Positions 1 through 6,103 of a stretch of 6,575 bases of DNA are shown here, one piece after another. The stretch lies in NCBI GenBank assembly GCA_031254095.1, contig JAIRVC010000003.1, positions 1 through 6,575 on the forward strand, read 5' to 3'. The position numbers were made by a program, and so were the translations under genes. This stretch comes from Acidobacteriota bacterium (GTDB taxonomy: Bacteria; Acidobacteriota; UBA6911). The notes beneath the pieces are model-generated. The model saw only the letters and a program-made list of their open reading frames with translations, did not search any database and was not told where the DNA came from. How positions within the stretch are numbered: position 1 is the stretch's first letter; each line of letters begins with the position of its first letter.

Positions 1-158
1 AGATATTCGCGGTGTTGCTTGTAACCGGCACGACGACCACTCAAGAGAGAAACCGGTTATCTGAGTCGTTGCTAGCAATGACCGCCGGACGCGTCTTTTT
101 TATCTCGCTGCCGACAGCAGGGTTCGAAATCCGTCCACCAAACCTCACCGGGTTTCAT
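1..158 (-). pseudogene. mazF: MazF-family toxin remnant (frameshift plus nonsense codon, runs off the window edge)
   Basis: Intact MazF proteins are sequence-specific mRNA endoribonucleases of the PemK/CcdB fold. The reading starts at ATG 158-156, inside the antitoxin gene, and gives MKPGEVWWTDFEP, the typical MazF N-terminus with its GEVWW motif. After the CCC codon at 122-120 the frame opened by this ATG soon meets TAG. Skipping one base (T on the coding strand, near 119) restores the family sequence: AVGSEIKKTRP, then PAVIASNDSDNRFLS. A TGA at 43-41 then interrupts it where homologues usually carry Arg (CGA to TGA would be a single change), and VVVVPVTSNTAN follows in the same frame before the window ends. 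The RPAVI.SND and VVP.TSN blocks make the family assignment strong. With two separate lesions in about 115 bases, no full-length toxin can be made from this copy. The missing C-terminal half lies outside the window. A sequencing error could explain one lesion but less easily both. Its start overlaps the antitoxin by 14 bases, the usual translationally coupled arrangement. Confidence 0.85.
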
Positions 159-375
159 TGGCGGCATCTACAATAAGCGCGTTGCTCCATTCGACGGCCG
201 CCGCTTCACGTTCCCTGTCGGCGGCCATGGCCTTATATCCGGCGTCCAGCGATGTATCCGCCACAAGAGGCCGAATTACGGTTTCGATGAAATTGCTTAT
301 GCGCCGCTTACCTACTCGCCGCCATAAACCATCGTACACTTCCTCGTCCAGCGTAATAGTTAGTTTTCTCTGCAT
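145..375 (-). CDS. MazE-like antitoxin, ribbon-helix-helix type
   Basis: This 76-residue protein begins MQRKLTITLDEEVYDGL. The short beta strand (KLTITL) followed by two helices is a ribbon-helix-helix DNA-binding fold at about residues 1-38, expected to dimerise and bind the locus promoter. The acidic, Ala-rich C-terminal half (about 39-76, with AMAADREREAAAVEW) resembles the toxin-wrapping tail of antitoxins in this family, and it ends NETR. I chose ATG 375 over an in-frame start at 435 because the protein aligns with the family from this Met and a strong GGAGG lies 8 bases upstream (388-384). The gene stops at TGA 147-145 inside the start of a mazF remnant, which confirms the toxin-antitoxin context. 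The protein looks intact although its partner is broken, so here it is probably an orphan antitoxin that may still repress its own promoter or neutralise another MazF in the cell. The family assignment is confident; present-day function is inference. Confidence 0.85.
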   Translation of the reverse strand: MQRKLTITLDEEVYDGLWRRVGKRRISNFIETVIRPLVADTSLDAGYKAMAADREREAAAVEWSNALIVDAANETR

Positions 376-383
376 TTTCGTTT

Positions 384-395
384 CCTCCAATTGGA
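384..395 (-). promoter_or_regulatory. Shine-Dalgarno of the antitoxin gene, overlapped by a 10-bp palindrome
   Basis: The coding strand has GGAGG at 388-384, 8 bases before ATG 375, which decides that start. The perfect palindrome TCCAATTGGA at 386-395 overlaps it. Ribbon-helix-helix antitoxins often bind short palindromes near their own start, so this could be an operator. That is inference; a 10-bp AT-centred palindrome could also be chance. Confidence 0.45.
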
Positions 396-403
396 AATAG
401 GTT

Positions 404-443
404 GTTATATATGGAGAATTGAACGACATACGCATTACGTCAA
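404..443 (-). promoter_or_regulatory. Possible antitoxin promoter in the truB-antitoxin spacer
   Basis: The 89-base spacer after truB contains a -35-like TTGACG at 443-438 and a -10-like TATAAC at 409-404, but these are 28 bases apart, too far to pair. At the proper 17-base distance from TTGACG the hexamer is only AATTCT (420-415), a weak -10. TATAAC has no good -35 at 15-18 bases. A promoter somewhere here is plausible because toxin-antitoxin loci usually have their own, but the elements are not convincing as a pair. No hairpin with a T run, and therefore no intrinsic terminator for the upstream operon, is visible in this spacer. Confidence 0.25.
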
Positions 444-464
444 GGGGTATATTTCTTTCTTATA

Positions 465-1394
465 TCAATCGGCGTTTCCGAAGGTGATTGTCGGGTGTAC
501 CCTCATCCAGCGTACCGGCTGAGCGGCGGGAGGCTCAAAAACCTGAATTTTACGCGCTATGGCCACAAGCGCTCCGTCGGCGTCCATCAGGCGGTAGTTT
601 TCCGCCTGCCAGTCGGCGCTCAAAATATTCAGATCGTTTCCGTGCAAGAGTTTTCGTTTGTCGCCGTCTGATACGACGATCGAAGGAATTTCCGGAAGCA
701 GCCTGTCTAACGGAATCATGCGGTTGAAGAAAAATTCGGCAGGGTAATAATTCGCCGCGTCATCAGGCGGCGCCAGCGGTGTTGCTTCTTCTATCGAAAA
801 ATCTCCGCACCGGATTCTGCGGAGCTGTTCCAGATGCGCGCCGCAGCCGTATTCACGGCCGATGTCGTGCGCCAGCCCGCGTGCGTACGCGCCCGCGGCA
901 CAGGCAAGTTCAAATTCAGCGGAACTACGATTCACGCCGAGAAGCTTCAGCGATTTGATCGTGATTTCCTTGACGACCGGGGCTATTTCAACGCCTTTGC
1001 GCGCGTAAACGTACAAAGGTTTCCCTTGCACTTTTTTGGCCGAATAAGGAGGCAGCGTTTGCTGAACCGTTCCGCGCCAGCGGGCGAAAATTTCTTCAAG
1101 CCGCGCAGGGTCAAGGTCTGGATTTGTGTCTTCCCCCAGCGGTTCGCCTTCGACGTCATAGGTGTTTGTGGCGAATCCAAAGCGCATAACGCCGCGATAA
1201 ACCTTGTCCGTCGCCTGAAAATAACCGGTCAACCGCGTCGCGCGCCCTACGGCCAGCGGCAGCGTTCCCGTGGCAAAAGGATCGAGCGTTCCCGTGTGTC
1301 CGATCTTTTTGATACGCGTGATGCCGCGGATTTTCGCCACTACGTCGTGTGAAGTCCAGCCTGCGGGTTTGTCGATAATCAACATGCCGTCCAT
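465..1394 (-). CDS. truB: tRNA pseudouridine(55) synthase TruB
   Basis: TruB isomerises U55 to pseudouridine in the T loop of most tRNAs and also acts as a tRNA chaperone in the cytoplasm. The product is 309 residues, normal for the family (E. coli about 314). Residues 3-20 give the N-terminal [17 protein letters not shown] block. The catalytic motif [14 protein letters not shown] spans 32-45, with catalytic Asp38. The other family motifs are present: KVYRG (64-68), [14 protein letters not shown] (115-128), and ARGLAHDIG followed by [17 protein letters not shown] (171-199), with the conserved Arg at 172. A C-terminal PUA-like domain occupies about 240-309, with a [10 protein letters not shown] ending. 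The segment usually seen as YIRSL is YARGL here. I chose ATG 1394 because the product aligns from [10 protein letters not shown] and AGGGG at 1406-1402 lies 7 bases upstream; in-frame extension to 1460 would run into rbfA. It lies 19 bases after the rbfA stop and is the last gene of the conserved operon seen here. Confidence 0.97.
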   Translation of the reverse strand: MDGMLIIDKPAGWTSHDVVAKIRGITRIKKIGHTGTLDPFATGTLPLAVGRATRLTGYFQATDKVYRGVMRFGFATNTYDVEGEPLGEDTNPDLDPARLEEIFARWRGTVQQTLPPYSAKKVQGKPLYVYARKGVEIAPVVKEITIKSLKLLGVNRSSAEFELACAAGAYARGLAHDIGREYGCGAHLEQLRRIRCGDFSIEEATPLAPPDDAANYYPAEFFFNRMIPLDRLLPEIPSIVVSDGDKRKLLHGNDLNILSADWQAENYRLMDADGALVAIARKIQVFEPPAAQPVRWMRVHPTITFGNAD

Positions 1395-1413
1395 GTCAGC
1401 GCCCCTTCCATGG

Positions 1414-1773
1414 CTATTCTTCCTCCTGCTGCCGGCGGATTTCATCGAGCAGACGGTCAATATGATCGCCGTATTCCTGCGATGTGTCGATCACAAAATC
1501 TATTTCAGGCAGATACCGCGTGCGGATGCGCGAGCCGAGTTCGTGGCGAACCCGGCCGGCCGCGCCGCGCAGCGCCTCAAGAGTTTCCTTTTTTTCGTCT
1601 TCGGAACCCATCGGCGAAACAAATACGCGGGCGTGTTTCAGATCGGCGCTCATGCGGACGCCTGTTACGGTGACAAAACCGATGTCATGATTTTTCAAGC
1701 CGCGGGAAAGCATCATGCTGATTTCCCGCTGAATTTGAAACGCCAGTCTTTGAGGTCTGCGCGAAGGCTGCAT
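1414..1773 (-). CDS. rbfA: 30S ribosome-binding factor RbfA
   Basis: RbfA binds the 30S subunit near the 5' part of 16S rRNA and helps its late maturation, which matters most in the cold. The product is 119 residues with the single type-II KH-like fold of the family. It begins [19 protein letters not shown], then [20 protein letters not shown], a helix with the [10 protein letters not shown] segment, and [20 protein letters not shown] before an acidic, Gln-rich end (RRQQEEE). ATG 1773 is the start by alignment. An in-frame extension to a TTG at 1845 would translate the intergenic repeats as non-family sequence. The start is unusual in having no Shine-Dalgarno: the bases just upstream are CACGATCCAAAATTCCAT, and the repeats and hairpin lie immediately before that. 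Translation may depend on coupling to infB or on an unstructured leader; both are inference. Its stop is 19 bases before truB. No nrnA-type DHH phosphoesterase gene lies between rbfA and truB, as there is in some phyla. Confidence 0.94.
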   Translation of the reverse strand: MQPSRRPQRLAFQIQREISMMLSRGLKNHDIGFVTVTGVRMSADLKHARVFVSPMGSEDEKKETLEALRGAAGRVRHELGSRIRTRYLPEIDFVIDTSQEYGDHIDRLLDEIRRQQEEE

Positions 1774-1785
1774 ATGGAATTTTGG

Positions 1786-1820
1786 ATCGTGAATCGTGGA
1801 TTGCTGGTTGTGGATTGAAG
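1786..1820 (-). repeat. Degenerate 7-base tandem repeat, five units
   Basis: On the plus strand the units are ATCGTGA, ATCGTGG, ATTGCTG, GTTGTGG and ATTGAAG (consensus about ATYGTGG), end to end without gaps. The octamer GTGGATTG occurs at 1796-1803 and 1810-1817, and its inverse CAATCCAC at 1843-1850. The array is confined to the infB-rbfA spacer and stops 12 bases before the rbfA start codon. It resembles the short heptameric intergenic repeats known from some genomes (for example STRRs of cyanobacteria), but only in style; I do not know a named family that matches. Confidence 0.65.
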
Positions 1821-1852
1821 GAATATGCAAGGTACATTCCTTCAATCCACAA
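1808..1852 (-). repeat. 17-bp perfect inverted repeat (hairpin) in the infB-rbfA spacer
   Basis: TTGTGGATTGAAGGAAT at 1808-1824 is exactly complementary to 1836-1852, leaving an 11-base loop at 1825-1835. In the transcript the hairpin starts 8 bases after the infB stop codon and ends 35 bases before rbfA. It has no T run after the stem on the coding strand (CCAGCAATCC follows), so it is not a standard intrinsic terminator. Possible roles are partial attenuation, an RNase III processing site, or protection of the infB 3' end. It could instead be a small repeat element dropped into the gap. The left arm overlaps the heptamer array. Confidence 0.85.
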
Positions 1853-1859
1853 TCTAAAA

Positions 1860-4508
1860 TTATAGCGTGGTTGGCTGAATTTTCTCTATTATGTACGCCT
1901 CAATGACGTCGCCCACCTTGATATCGGAAAAATGCTCGAACCCTATGCCGCATTCAAATCCGGATTTCACTTCCGTCACATCGTCCTTGAAGCGCCGCAG
2001 AGAGGAAATCTTTCCTTCGTGAATGACCGCATTGTCGCGTAGCAGGCGCGCTTCGGAATTGCGCTTGATCAGGCCGTCCTGAACATAACTTCCCGCGATG
2101 ACGCCGAATTTTGGCGTCCGGAAAGTATCCCTGACTTCCGCCCTGCCCATATATTTTTCATGGCTTGTCTTTTCAAGCATCCCGATCATGGCGGACTTAA
2201 TCTCGTTCGTCAGGTTGTAGATTACCGTGTAAAGGCGGATTTCAACCCCTTCGGTATCGGCCAATTCCTGCGCCTTGCGCTCCGGGCGCACGTTAAATCC
2301 AATAACAATCGCGTTGGAAGCTGAGGCCAGAAGGACGTCTGTTTCGGTAACGGCGCCCGCCCCGCTGTGCAGAATTTTTACCTTAACCTTTTCCGTACTC
2401 AGCTTGTTGAGCATTTCGTTGACGACTTCAACCGAACCCTGAACGTCGGCCTTGACTATCAGCGGAAGCTCTTTGACCGTTCCTTCGCGCATCTGATCGT
2501 AAAGCTCCTGCAGGGTCAGGCGGGAAGTCTTTTGCAGCGCGGCCTCGCGCTCTCTGGACCTGCGGAATTCGGCAACCTGCCGCGCTTTCGTAGCGTCTTC
2601 AAAAACCTGAAAAATATCACCCGCCCGCGGCAGATCCTGCAATCCCAGAATTTCCACCGGAATCGAAGGCCCGGCGAACTCAATAGTCTGCCCTCTGTCG
2701 TTGACCAGCGCGCGGACGCGCCCGTGGATAGATCCGGCGACAAAAGAATCGCTCTGACGCAGAGTGCCGTTTTGCACCAGCACCGTAGCGACGCAGCCGC
2801 GCCCGCGATCGACTTTCGCTTCAAGCACCACGCCGGCGGCGAGGCGTTTGGGGTTGGCCTTCATATCCCGCATGTCGGCAACCAGAACAATCATTTCCAG
2901 AAGCAGCGGAATATTAAGCATCTGTTTCGCGGAAACCTCCACCATTACCGTGTCTCCGCCCCAGTCTTCCGCCAGAAGACCTTGATCGGCCAGCGCCTGC
3001 TTAACGCGATCCACCTGCGCGCCCGGTTTATCTATCTTGTTTATGGCTACAATGATAGGCACATTGGCGGCTTTGGAGTGGTGTATGGCTTCAACCGTCT
3101 GCGGCATCACTCCGTCGTCCGCCGCGACTACCAGCACGACAATGTCGGTTGCCTGCGCGCCGCGCGCGCGCATCATCGTAAACGCTTCGTGTCCTGGCGT
3201 ATCAAGGAAAACGATGCTTCGATCCCTGCCTTCCACCGGAATTTCCACCTGATACGCGCCGATGTGCTGCGTAATGCCGCCGTGTTCGGCCGCGGCGACA
3301 TTGGTCTTGCGTATGGTGTCCAGCAGCGAAGTTTTTCCATGGTCAACGTGCCCCATGATGGTTACAACGGGCGGCCGGGTTGCATAATCTTCCGGATTGT
3401 CCGGCATTTCCTGCTTCGCTTCCGCTTCCTGCTCAAAGCTTATTACCATTGCGCGGAAGCCGAATTCGGCGCAGGCGCCGCTGGCCGCCTCAATGTCAAG
3501 CACCTGGTTGATCGAAGCCAGAATCCCTTTTGACATGAGTTTCTGGATGATGAACTTTGACCGGATGCCCATCTTCTCGGCGAGCTCCTTAATGGTGACT
3601 CCTTCCGTGATTTCGATAGGCTTGTAATCCTCAGGATTGGCGGGCGGCCTTGGGAAGTCCATTTTGGGGCCGCGTACAGGCTGTTCCGGTTTCCCTCCTT
3701 TTTGTTTACGGATGAACTTCGATCCGCCGTAAGGGGTTCCGGGACGAGCAGGCCAGGAAGGGCGCACCGCAATCGGCTTTTGCATGTCCTTGACAACGCG
3801 CGGAGGAGGAGCGGGCGCTACCGCTTCGGTAGTGGTTCTAATCAAAACAGTAGCCGCTTTCTTCTTAGGCACAACGATGGTAGTAGTTTTTTTGTCGCCG
3901 GCGGTTTCCGCGGGTTTTGTCTTCTGCGCTTCTTCGGCAGGAACTTTCTGTCCGGCAGGCGTAGCGGGAGTGGAAGCTGCGTCCTCCTGCGGCGGCAATT
4001 CGGTCGCCGCAACGGGCGCGGCCGTTTCCTGAGCCACTGGCTGGGATTCCAGCGCTTTCGTTTCCGGCGCAGTCTCCGTTGCCGCTGTATCCACGTCACC
4101 CGGCCGGAAATCTTCCACAATCTCATCCGCAACTGTTTCCGTGGGAAGCTCTTCCGGCTTTACGGCCTTTTTGCGCACACGAACGGCGAGGTTTACTTTT
4201 TTCGGTTTTTCCGCCTCTGTTTCATCTTTTTTCTTTGCGGCGGCCGCCTGCGCACCAACCGCGGGCGTTTTTTGAGATTTCTGCGTACCGGCCTTTTTGG
4301 TCTTCTTTTCGACGGCGGCGGCGGTTTTTTTTGCCTCTTCCGCCTCTTTCTGCGAAAGGATCTTTTTGCGGATCGTATCGGCAAAACTGGCGTCTATCGT
4401 CGCGGTCGACGAAAATACGTACAATCCCAAACGCTTGGATTCCGCGAGAATTATCTTGCTATCTACGGAACATTCTGCCGCCAATTCCGCGACGGTTATT
4501 TTATCCAT
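1860..4508 (-). CDS. infB: Translation initiation factor IF-2
   Basis: IF2 is the GTPase that brings fMet-tRNA to the 30S P site and promotes 50S joining. The product is 882 residues, about the size of E. coli IF2 (890). An IF2_N subdomain lies at about 1-52 ([16 protein letters not shown]). A long, low-complexity linker rich in Lys, Ala, Pro, Glu and Thr follows at about 53-295, and a second IF2_N-type subdomain at about 299-350. The G domain has all its motifs: G1 GHVDHGKT (386-393), G2 GGITQHIG (410-417), G3 DTPGH (436-440), G4 NKID (490-493) and G5 SAK (526-528). Domain II with VDRGRG follows (566-571), then domain III ([14 protein letters not shown] from 681), and the C-terminal tRNA-binding domain ends near 882 ([17 protein letters not shown]). 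ATG 4508 is the first start matching the family; GAGG at 4523-4520 is a somewhat distant Shine-Dalgarno. A separate promoter appears just upstream, so infB can probably be expressed partly independently of nusA. Confidence 0.98.
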   Translation of the reverse strand: MDKITVAELAAECSVDSKIILAESKRLGLYVFSSTATIDASFADTIRKKILSQKEAEEAKKTAAAVEKKTKKAGTQKSQKTPAVGAQAAAAKKKDETEAEKPKKVNLAVRVRKKAVKPEELPTETVADEIVEDFRPGDVDTAATETAPETKALESQPVAQETAAPVAATELPPQEDAASTPATPAGQKVPAEEAQKTKPAETAGDKKTTTIVVPKKKAATVLIRTTTEAVAPAPPPRVVKDMQKPIAVRPSWPARPGTPYGGSKFIRKQKGGKPEQPVRGPKMDFPRPPANPEDYKPIEITEGVTIKELAEKMGIRSKFIIQKLMSKGILASINQVLDIEAASGACAEFGFRAMVISFEQEAEAKQEMPDNPEDYATRPPVVTIMGHVDHGKTSLLDTIRKTNVAAAEHGGITQHIGAYQVEIPVEGRDRSIVFLDTPGHEAFTMMRARGAQATDIVVLVVAADDGVMPQTVEAIHHSKAANVPIIVAINKIDKPGAQVDRVKQALADQGLLAEDWGGDTVMVEVSAKQMLNIPLLLEMIVLVADMRDMKANPKRLAAGVVLEAKVDRGRGCVATVLVQNGTLRQSDSFVAGSIHGRVRALVNDRGQTIEFAGPSIPVEILGLQDLPRAGDIFQVFEDATKARQVAEFRRSREREAALQKTSRLTLQELYDQMREGTVKELPLIVKADVQGSVEVVNEMLNKLSTEKVKVKILHSGAGAVTETDVLLASASNAIVIGFNVRPERKAQELADTEGVEIRLYTVIYNLTNEIKSAMIGMLEKTSHEKYMGRAEVRDTFRTPKFGVIAGSYVQDGLIKRNSEARLLRDNAVIHEGKISSLRRFKDDVTEVKSGFECGIGFEHFSDIKVGDVIEAYIIEKIQPTTL

Positions 4509-4519
4509 TTACGCAAAGA

Positions 4520-4543
4520 CCTCAATTCACCTGCCTTGCGGCA
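4520..4543 (-). promoter_or_regulatory. infB leader: small GCAA-loop hairpin and Shine-Dalgarno
   Basis: The coding strand reads TGCC-GCAA-GGCA at 4543-4532, a 4-bp stem closed by a GNRA-type tetraloop. It is followed by GAGG at 4523-4520, 11 bases before the infB ATG. The Shine-Dalgarno is credible. The hairpin is short and its role, if any, is unknown; it might set the accessibility of the start. Confidence 0.35.
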
Positions 4544-4557
4544 CAATGATTTAAATT

Positions 4558-4587
4558 TCCGGTTAAACTTATAATTATAAAACCGGA
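4558..4587. repeat. Inverted repeat around the infB promoter -10 region
   Basis: TCCGGTT at 4558-4564 pairs with AACCGGA at 4581-4587. Between them is the AT-rich palindrome TTATAATTATAA (4569-4580), which contains the -10 hexamer of the proposed infB promoter. On the transcript strand it is followed by AATTTAAAT, not a T run, so it is a poor intrinsic terminator. It could be an operator or simply promoter-associated symmetry. Confidence 0.5.
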
Positions 4588-4602
4588 GCGTGTACTTTAC
4601 AA
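4574..4602 (-). promoter_or_regulatory. Sigma70-type promoter for infB
   Basis: The coding strand shows TTGTAA at 4602-4597 (-35, 4 of 6 matches to TTGACA), a spacer of exactly 17 bases, then a perfect TATAAT at 4579-4574. Transcription should begin near 4567, giving a leader of about 60 bases before the infB ATG. It lies in the 142-base nusA-infB spacer, the longest in the operon. This would let infB, rbfA and truB be transcribed without rimP and nusA. No terminator for nusA is visible in the spacer, so read-through is probably also possible. Confidence 0.6.
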
Positions 4603-4650
4603 CCGCTATAAATTAAAGAAACGAGCACGTATGGATTCACTGCCTGGTGT

Positions 4651-6078
4651 TTATTCCCTTGCGGTGTCGTCTTCCATTTTCGGAATTTCAGATGTTTCTG
4701 AATTTTCCACGACGATATTCGCGGCATCCGTTCCGGCGGCAAACTCGTTTTCAGGCGAATCCGTTTCCGAACCGGCGATGGCGGTAGGCAACTCAACGCC
4801 TTCCGGCACTTCAATCTCCACTTCCTCAAACAGATCGTGAGCCGCGGCCATTATTTCAGCCGCAGTCTTGTCGCCTAAACCGGTAATGTTTCGGAGATTT
4901 CCCTCGCCGATTTCCAGAATGCGTTCAACGGTTTCAATGCCGCTTTCCTGCAACTTCGCAATTATTTCTTCGCCGATGCCTTCCATTTCCGAAAGAGACG
5001 TAAAGGAGGATGTCAGCGATTCCATCGCAAGCATAACTTCCTGCTTTTTCTGTTCATCGCTCTTGACATCGATTTGCCAGCCGATCAGTTTTGAAGCCAG
5101 CCGCACGTTTTGTCCCTTTTTCCCGATTGCCAGGGACTGCTGTTTTTCTTCCACTACCACTTCCATATGTTTTTCGACGGGATCAAGGATCAGCACTCTT
5201 GAGACCTTGGCGGGATTCAAAGCGTTGGCCGCGTACTGCGCCGGGTCTTCCGACCACTGCACAATGTCGATTTTTTCGCCGCGAAGCTCGCGAATTATGT
5301 TGTTGATGCGCGAACCTTTCATCCCCACGCAGGCCCCGACCGGATCAACATCGCGATCCATCGACACGACGGCGATTTTGGCGCGGTCGCCGGGTTCATG
5401 AACCGCGCTTTTGACCATAATGGTTCCGTCGTATATCTCGGGAATTTCCATTTCAAACAGACGGATGAGCAGTTGCGGGTCAATGCGGGAAAGAATGACT
5501 TGCGGCCCCTTTGCGATTTCAAGTACCCGTGTGATGACTGCGCGGATTCGGTCGCCCTGCTTGTATGATTCGACGCGGGACTGCTCCTTTAGCGGCAGCG
5601 ACGCTTCAATCTTGCCGATGTCTACAATAAGGTCCGGCCCCTCGAAGCGTTTGATGACGCCGTTGACCATTTCGCCGATCTTCCCGGAGTATTCGCTATA
5701 TACGTTCTGCCTTTCGGCTTCACGCACTTTTTGCAGAATCACCTGCTTCGCGGTCTGCGCGGCAATGCGCCCCAGAACATCGGTGGATTTCGGCATTTCC
5801 ACCGTATCGTCGATTTCTATTGTTTCGTCGTACTCCCTGGCGTCTTCAATGGAAATTTCCAAGCTGGGATTTTCAACGGTTTCAACAACTTTCAGTACGG
5901 CGAAGATATCGACAATTCCGGTTTTGTGATCGAATCGCGCCTGCAAATCCTCGCCGGTTTTATAGAACTTTCTGGCGGCCGCCACCATCGCGTCTTCCAA
6001 CGCGGAAATAATGACTTGCGAGTCTATATTTTTTTCCTTGCTGATCTGTTCGATCATCTGCCCGATAATATTTGACAT
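4651..6078 (-). CDS. nusA: Transcription termination/antitermination protein NusA
   Basis: NusA binds RNA polymerase near the RNA exit channel and modulates pausing, intrinsic and Rho-dependent termination, and rRNA antitermination. The product has 475 residues. The polymerase-binding N-terminal domain covers about 1-128 (MSNIIGQMIEQISKEKNID, ALEDAMVAAARK). The S1 domain is about 132-198 (GEMVNGVIKRFEGPDLIVDIG), KH1 about 200-277 (DPVGACVGMKGSRINNIIREL, with its GXXG-type loop) and KH2 about 300-340 (SLAIGKKGQNVRLASKLIGW). A helix-hairpin-helix-like segment at about 360-416 (MEGIGEEIIAKL and ITGLGDKTAAEI) resembles one acidic-repeat module of the enterobacterial C-terminus. The final 60 residues are acidic and look disordered. 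ATG 6078 starts 25 bases after the rimP stop, with AGGGG at 6092-6088 as a 9-base-spaced Shine-Dalgarno. The rnpM (ylxR) and ylxQ genes that often follow nusA in Firmicutes and some other phyla are absent. Confidence 0.97.
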   Translation of the reverse strand: MSNIIGQMIEQISKEKNIDSQVIISALEDAMVAAARKFYKTGEDLQARFDHKTGIVDIFAVLKVVETVENPSLEISIEDAREYDETIEIDDTVEMPKSTDVLGRIAAQTAKQVILQKVREAERQNVYSEYSGKIGEMVNGVIKRFEGPDLIVDIGKIEASLPLKEQSRVESYKQGDRIRAVITRVLEIAKGPQVILSRIDPQLLIRLFEMEIPEIYDGTIMVKSAVHEPGDRAKIAVVSMDRDVDPVGACVGMKGSRINNIIRELRGEKIDIVQWSEDPAQYAANALNPAKVSRVLILDPVEKHMEVVVEEKQQSLAIGKKGQNVRLASKLIGWQIDVKSDEQKKQEVMLAMESLTSSFTSLSEMEGIGEEIIAKLQESGIETVERILEIGEGNLRNITGLGDKTAAEIMAAAHDLFEEVEIEVPEGVELPTAIAGSETDSPENEFAAGTDAANIVVENSETSEIPKMEDDTARE

Positions 6079-6103
6079 ATATTAGAACCCCTGCGACTAC
6101 ATC

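Noticed and set aside
111..140. Plus-strand GGTTCGAA followed by CCACCA, resembling the 3' end of a tRNA or tmRNA
   Set aside because: The distance from TTC to the final CCA is 18 bases where a tRNA needs 23, no matching T stem or acceptor strand forms, and the minus strand here reads clearly as MazF.
1774..1845. N-terminal extension of RbfA from the in-frame TTG at 1845
   Set aside because: The extra 24 residues are translated repeat and hairpin sequence with no resemblance to RbfA; the family alignment starts at ATG 1773.
1808..1852. The 17-bp hairpin as a Rho-independent terminator after infB
   Set aside because: No T run follows the stem in the direction of transcription, and rbfA-truB lie downstream in the same operon.
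2367..3533. Long plus-strand open frame (388 codons) opposite infB
   Set aside because: It is fully antisense to the conserved IF2 G domain and domains II-III, has no recognisable domain and follows from codon composition.
3702..4574. Plus-strand open frame rich in Arg, Gly and Phe opposite the IF2 linker
   Set aside because: The composition is the complement of the Lys/Ala/Pro/Glu-rich linker; no family resemblance and no ribosome-binding site.
4575..4829. Minus-strand open frame of 84 codons across the nusA end, considered as a small gene such as rnpM
   Set aside because: Two thirds of it is the NusA tail in another frame, and it has no YlxR/RnpM motifs.
4868..5401. Plus-strand open frame of 177 codons opposite nusA
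   Set aside because: Antisense shadow of the NusA KH domains with Ser/Arg-rich low-information sequence.
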